Assembly: GCA_021731145.1 (NCBI GenBank)
Contig: JAKFXX010000044.1
Location: forward strand, 1-38,905
Direction of reading: 5' to 3'
Length of the DNA: 38,905 bases
Origin: Gammaproteobacteria bacterium
GTDB taxonomy: Bacteria > Pseudomonadota > Gammaproteobacteria > Ga0077554 > Ga007554
Shown here: positions 37,071 to 38,905 of the stretch, piece after piece
Numbering within the stretch: position 1 is the stretch's first letter
Layout: every line of letters starts with the position of its first letter
Position numbers and translations under genes: made by a program
Notes under the pieces: model-generated
Told to the model about the DNA's origin: nothing
Database searches by the model: none
The model's input: the letters and a program-made list of their open reading frames with translations, nothing else

Positions 37071-37631
37071 TCAGCCCTGCGGCAGCTTAAAAAAATGTTC
37101 CCGATAGTATTTCAACTCGCTGATGGAGTCGCGTATATCCTGCAGCGCCAGGTGGCTTGCCTCCTTGTTCTTGGCAAAACCGGCGGCGACAGTGGGCACC
37201 CAGCGCAATGCCAGCTCCTTGACCGTGCTGACATCCAGGTGACGATAGTGGAAATATTTTTCCAGATCGGGCATGGCACGATGCAGGAAGCGCCGGTCCT
37301 GGCATATGCTGTTGCCGCACATGGGTGACTTGCTGGGCGGAACATATTTTTTTAAAAATTCCAGCGTCTGCTGTTCGGCGTCGATTTCCGTCAAGGGGCT
37401 GGCGCGCACCCTGTCGATCAAGCCGGATTTGCCGTGCTGGGTGCGGTTCCAGGCATCCATGTTATTGAGCACCGTCGCATTCTGGTGTACCGCCAGCGCC
37501 GGGCCTTCAGCCAGAATATTCAGATGCGCATCGGTAACGATCGTAGCGATCTCGATGATATAATCCTGCTCTGTATCCAGACCTGTCATCTCCAGGTCGA
37601 TCCATATAAGGTTGGTGGGGTTTTGCGCCAT
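37071..37631 (-). CDS. orn: Oligoribonuclease
   Basis: 186 residues, DEDDh exonuclease. Motif I is Asp12 and Glu14 ([10 protein letters not shown]); further ligands are Asp112 (CQDRRFL), His160 and Asp165 ([13 protein letters not shown]). It degrades 2- to 5-nt RNA, including pGpG from cyclic di-GMP turnover. Length and motifs fit the family. Divergent from the M48 protease gene. Confidence 0.96.
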   Translation of the reverse strand: MAQNPTNLIWIDLEMTGLDTEQDYIIEIATIVTDAHLNILAEGPALAVHQNATVLNNMDAWNRTQHGKSGLIDRVRASPLTEIDAEQQTLEFLKKYVPPSKSPMCGNSICQDRRFLHRAMPDLEKYFHYRHLDVSTVKELALRWVPTVAAGFAKNKEASHLALQDIRDSISELKYYREHFFKLPQG

Positions 37632-37722
37632 AAAGCCTTCTTGTCATAGCAATATCAATGTCCCGCATTCTAGCAGAGACAGATTCCCCAGAGCGGAAAA
37701 AAACCGGAGATTATTTTAGCTG

Positions 37723-38905
37723 ATGACCGTCTTCACCCTGATTTTTCTCTTTATGCTGACTCTCAGCGCCGCTACACGCTTGTGGCTGGCGCACCGCCAG
37801 CAGCGCCATGTTTTGGCCCGCCGCGAGCACGTGCCTGACGCCTTCCGCGACAAAATCCCCGAGCCTGCCCATCAGCGCGCGGCGGATTATACAGTCGCCA
37901 AGACCCGGCTGGAGACGGCGGAAATCTGCATCAGCACGCTCTTGTTAGTGGCTTGGACACTCGGCGGCGGGCTGGACCTCATGGATAATGCCTGGCGCAA
38001 TCTACATTTCACCCCGCTCACAACCGGCGTGGGCGTACTGATCAGCATATTTGTTCTGACGCAATTGCTTGATCTGCCGATGTCCGTCTACCAGACATTC
38101 CGGCTTGAACAACGCTTTGGGTTCAATCACACCACGCCCAAGCTGTTCATCATCGACCTCGCCAAGCAAAGCGTCCTGCTGCTCGTGCTGGGCGCGCCAC
38201 TGGCGTGGCTTATTCTATGGCTGCTGGGAAATAGCGGCGGTTTATGGTGGTTGTACACCTGGGCGGTGTGGATGGGATTTGTGTTGCTGATGATGTGGGC
38301 CTACCCTGCGGTTATCGCGCCGTTGTTCAACAAGTTCAAGCCGTTGCAGGACGGCGAGCTGCGGGATCGCGTAATGACTTTACTGAACCGCAACGGCTTC
38401 GCCAGCCAGGGCATTTTCGTCATGGACGGCTCGCGCCGCTCCGGGCATGGCAACGCCTATTTCACGGGGTTGGGCACAAATAAGCGCATCGTCTTTTTCG
38501 ATACCCTCATCAACACCCTAAGCCCGGATGAAATCGAGGCGGTGCTGGCCCATGAGCTCGGCCACTTCAAGCGCCACCACATCCACAAACGCATTGCTCT
38601 GACCGCTGTGACGGCGCTGGCCGGGCTTGCCCTGCTCGGCTGGCTGATAGATCAGACGTGGTTTTATGGCGGCTTGGGAGTAGCGCAGCCCTCCCCCTAT
38701 ATGGCGATGTGTCTGTTTTTGCTGGTGGCGCCGGCATTCAACTTCTTCATGCAGCCAGTGATGGCCTATTTCATGCGCAAACATGAATTCGAAGCCGACG
38801 ACTTCGCCGCCGCTCAATCCGACCCGAACGATTTGATCCGTGCCCTGGTCAAACTCTACAAAGAGAACGCCGCCACGCTGACACCCGATCCGCTCTATTC
38901 AGCGT
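37723..38905 (+). CDS. M48 (Ste24-type) membrane metalloprotease, C-terminus outside window
   Basis: 394 codons are visible before the window edge. Several membrane segments lie in residues 1-210 and 290-350. The zinc motif HELGH is at 277-281 (HELGHFKRHH) and the third ligand is likely Glu355 in EFEADDFA. GHGNAYFTG-LGTNKRIVFFDTLI ahead of the motif is typical of Ste24 rather than HtpX. In bacteria such proteases degrade or process membrane proteins. The start ATG at 37723 has GGAGA about 13 nt upstream, a long distance, so the start is moderately certain. The frame is open to the end. Confidence 0.92.
   Translation, partial: MTVFTLIFLFMLTLSAATRLWLAHRQQRHVLARREHVPDAFRDKIPEPAHQRAADYTVAKTRLETAEICISTLLLVAWTLGGGLDLMDNAWRNLHFTPLTTGVGVLISIFVLTQLLDLPMSVYQTFRLEQRFGFNHTTPKLFIIDLAKQSVLLLVLGAPLAWLILWLLGNSGGLWWLYTWAVWMGFVLLMMWAYPAVIAPLFNKFKPLQDGELRDRVMTLLNRNGFASQGIFVMDGSRRSGHGNAYFTGLGTNKRIVFFDTLINTLSPDEIEAVLAHELGHFKRHHIHKRIALTAVTALAGLALLGWLIDQTWFYGGLGVAQPSPYMAMCLFLLVAPAFNFFMQPVMAYFMRKHEFEADDFAAAQSDPNDLIRALVKLYKENAATLTPDPLYSA

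Overview
The window looks like chromosomal DNA of a gammaproteobacterium, probably an environmental one. Pointers are a TamA/TamB pair, PrmB, oligoribonuclease, a methylthioinosine-type phosphorylase, a complete 14-gene nuoA-N operon with separate nuoC and nuoD, and the order tpiA-secG-tRNA-Leu(GAG)-nuoA. No species can be named from the sequence alone.

Layout. (1) 1-7043, minus strand: a compact protein-sorting locus. An IPTL-CTERM surface protein (alpha/alpha-toroid repeats, a calcium-loop-like segment, an Ig-like domain, then IPTLSEWG, a membrane segment and a basic tail) is followed by exosortase H, an XrtH-associated membrane protein and a very large secreted RHS/YD-repeat protein. The RHS protein has a transglutaminase-like domain that lacks the catalytic cysteine, and its C-terminus lies outside the window. 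The last three genes overlap end to start. A secreted spondin-domain protein is divergently transcribed at 7300. (2) 8023-11464, minus: purine salvage pair mtiP-hpt, a dihaem cytochrome c peroxidase and prmB. (3) 11700-17455, plus: tamA-tamB, outer-membrane assembly. (4) 17485-20700: an accessory patch with a COG2521-like methyltransferase, a Uma2-family nuclease, a pile-up of broken IS elements (at least two IS66-type remnants and a frameshifted helix-turn-helix transposase) and a MITE-like palindrome. (5) 20717-35261, minus: nuoA-N, respiratory complex I, interrupted between nuoJ and nuoK by a non-coding structured insertion. (6) 35663-37631, minus: tRNA-Leu(GAG), secG, tpiA, orn. (7) 37723-end, plus: an M48 Ste24-type membrane protease, cut by the window edge.

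How the genes work together. XrtH would cleave the IPTL-CTERM tail and leave its substrate at the cell surface; the RHS protein in the same transcript is plausibly part of that surface programme. MtiP releases hypoxanthine from 5'-methylthioinosine and Hpt converts it to IMP. TamA/TamB form one envelope machine. The nuo genes encode a proton-pumping NADH dehydrogenase with a recognisable sigma70-type promoter upstream of nuoA.

The least ordinary parts are the XrtH/RHS locus, the structured insertion inside the nuo operon, and a 25-nt sequence found both in front of tamA and in that insertion.
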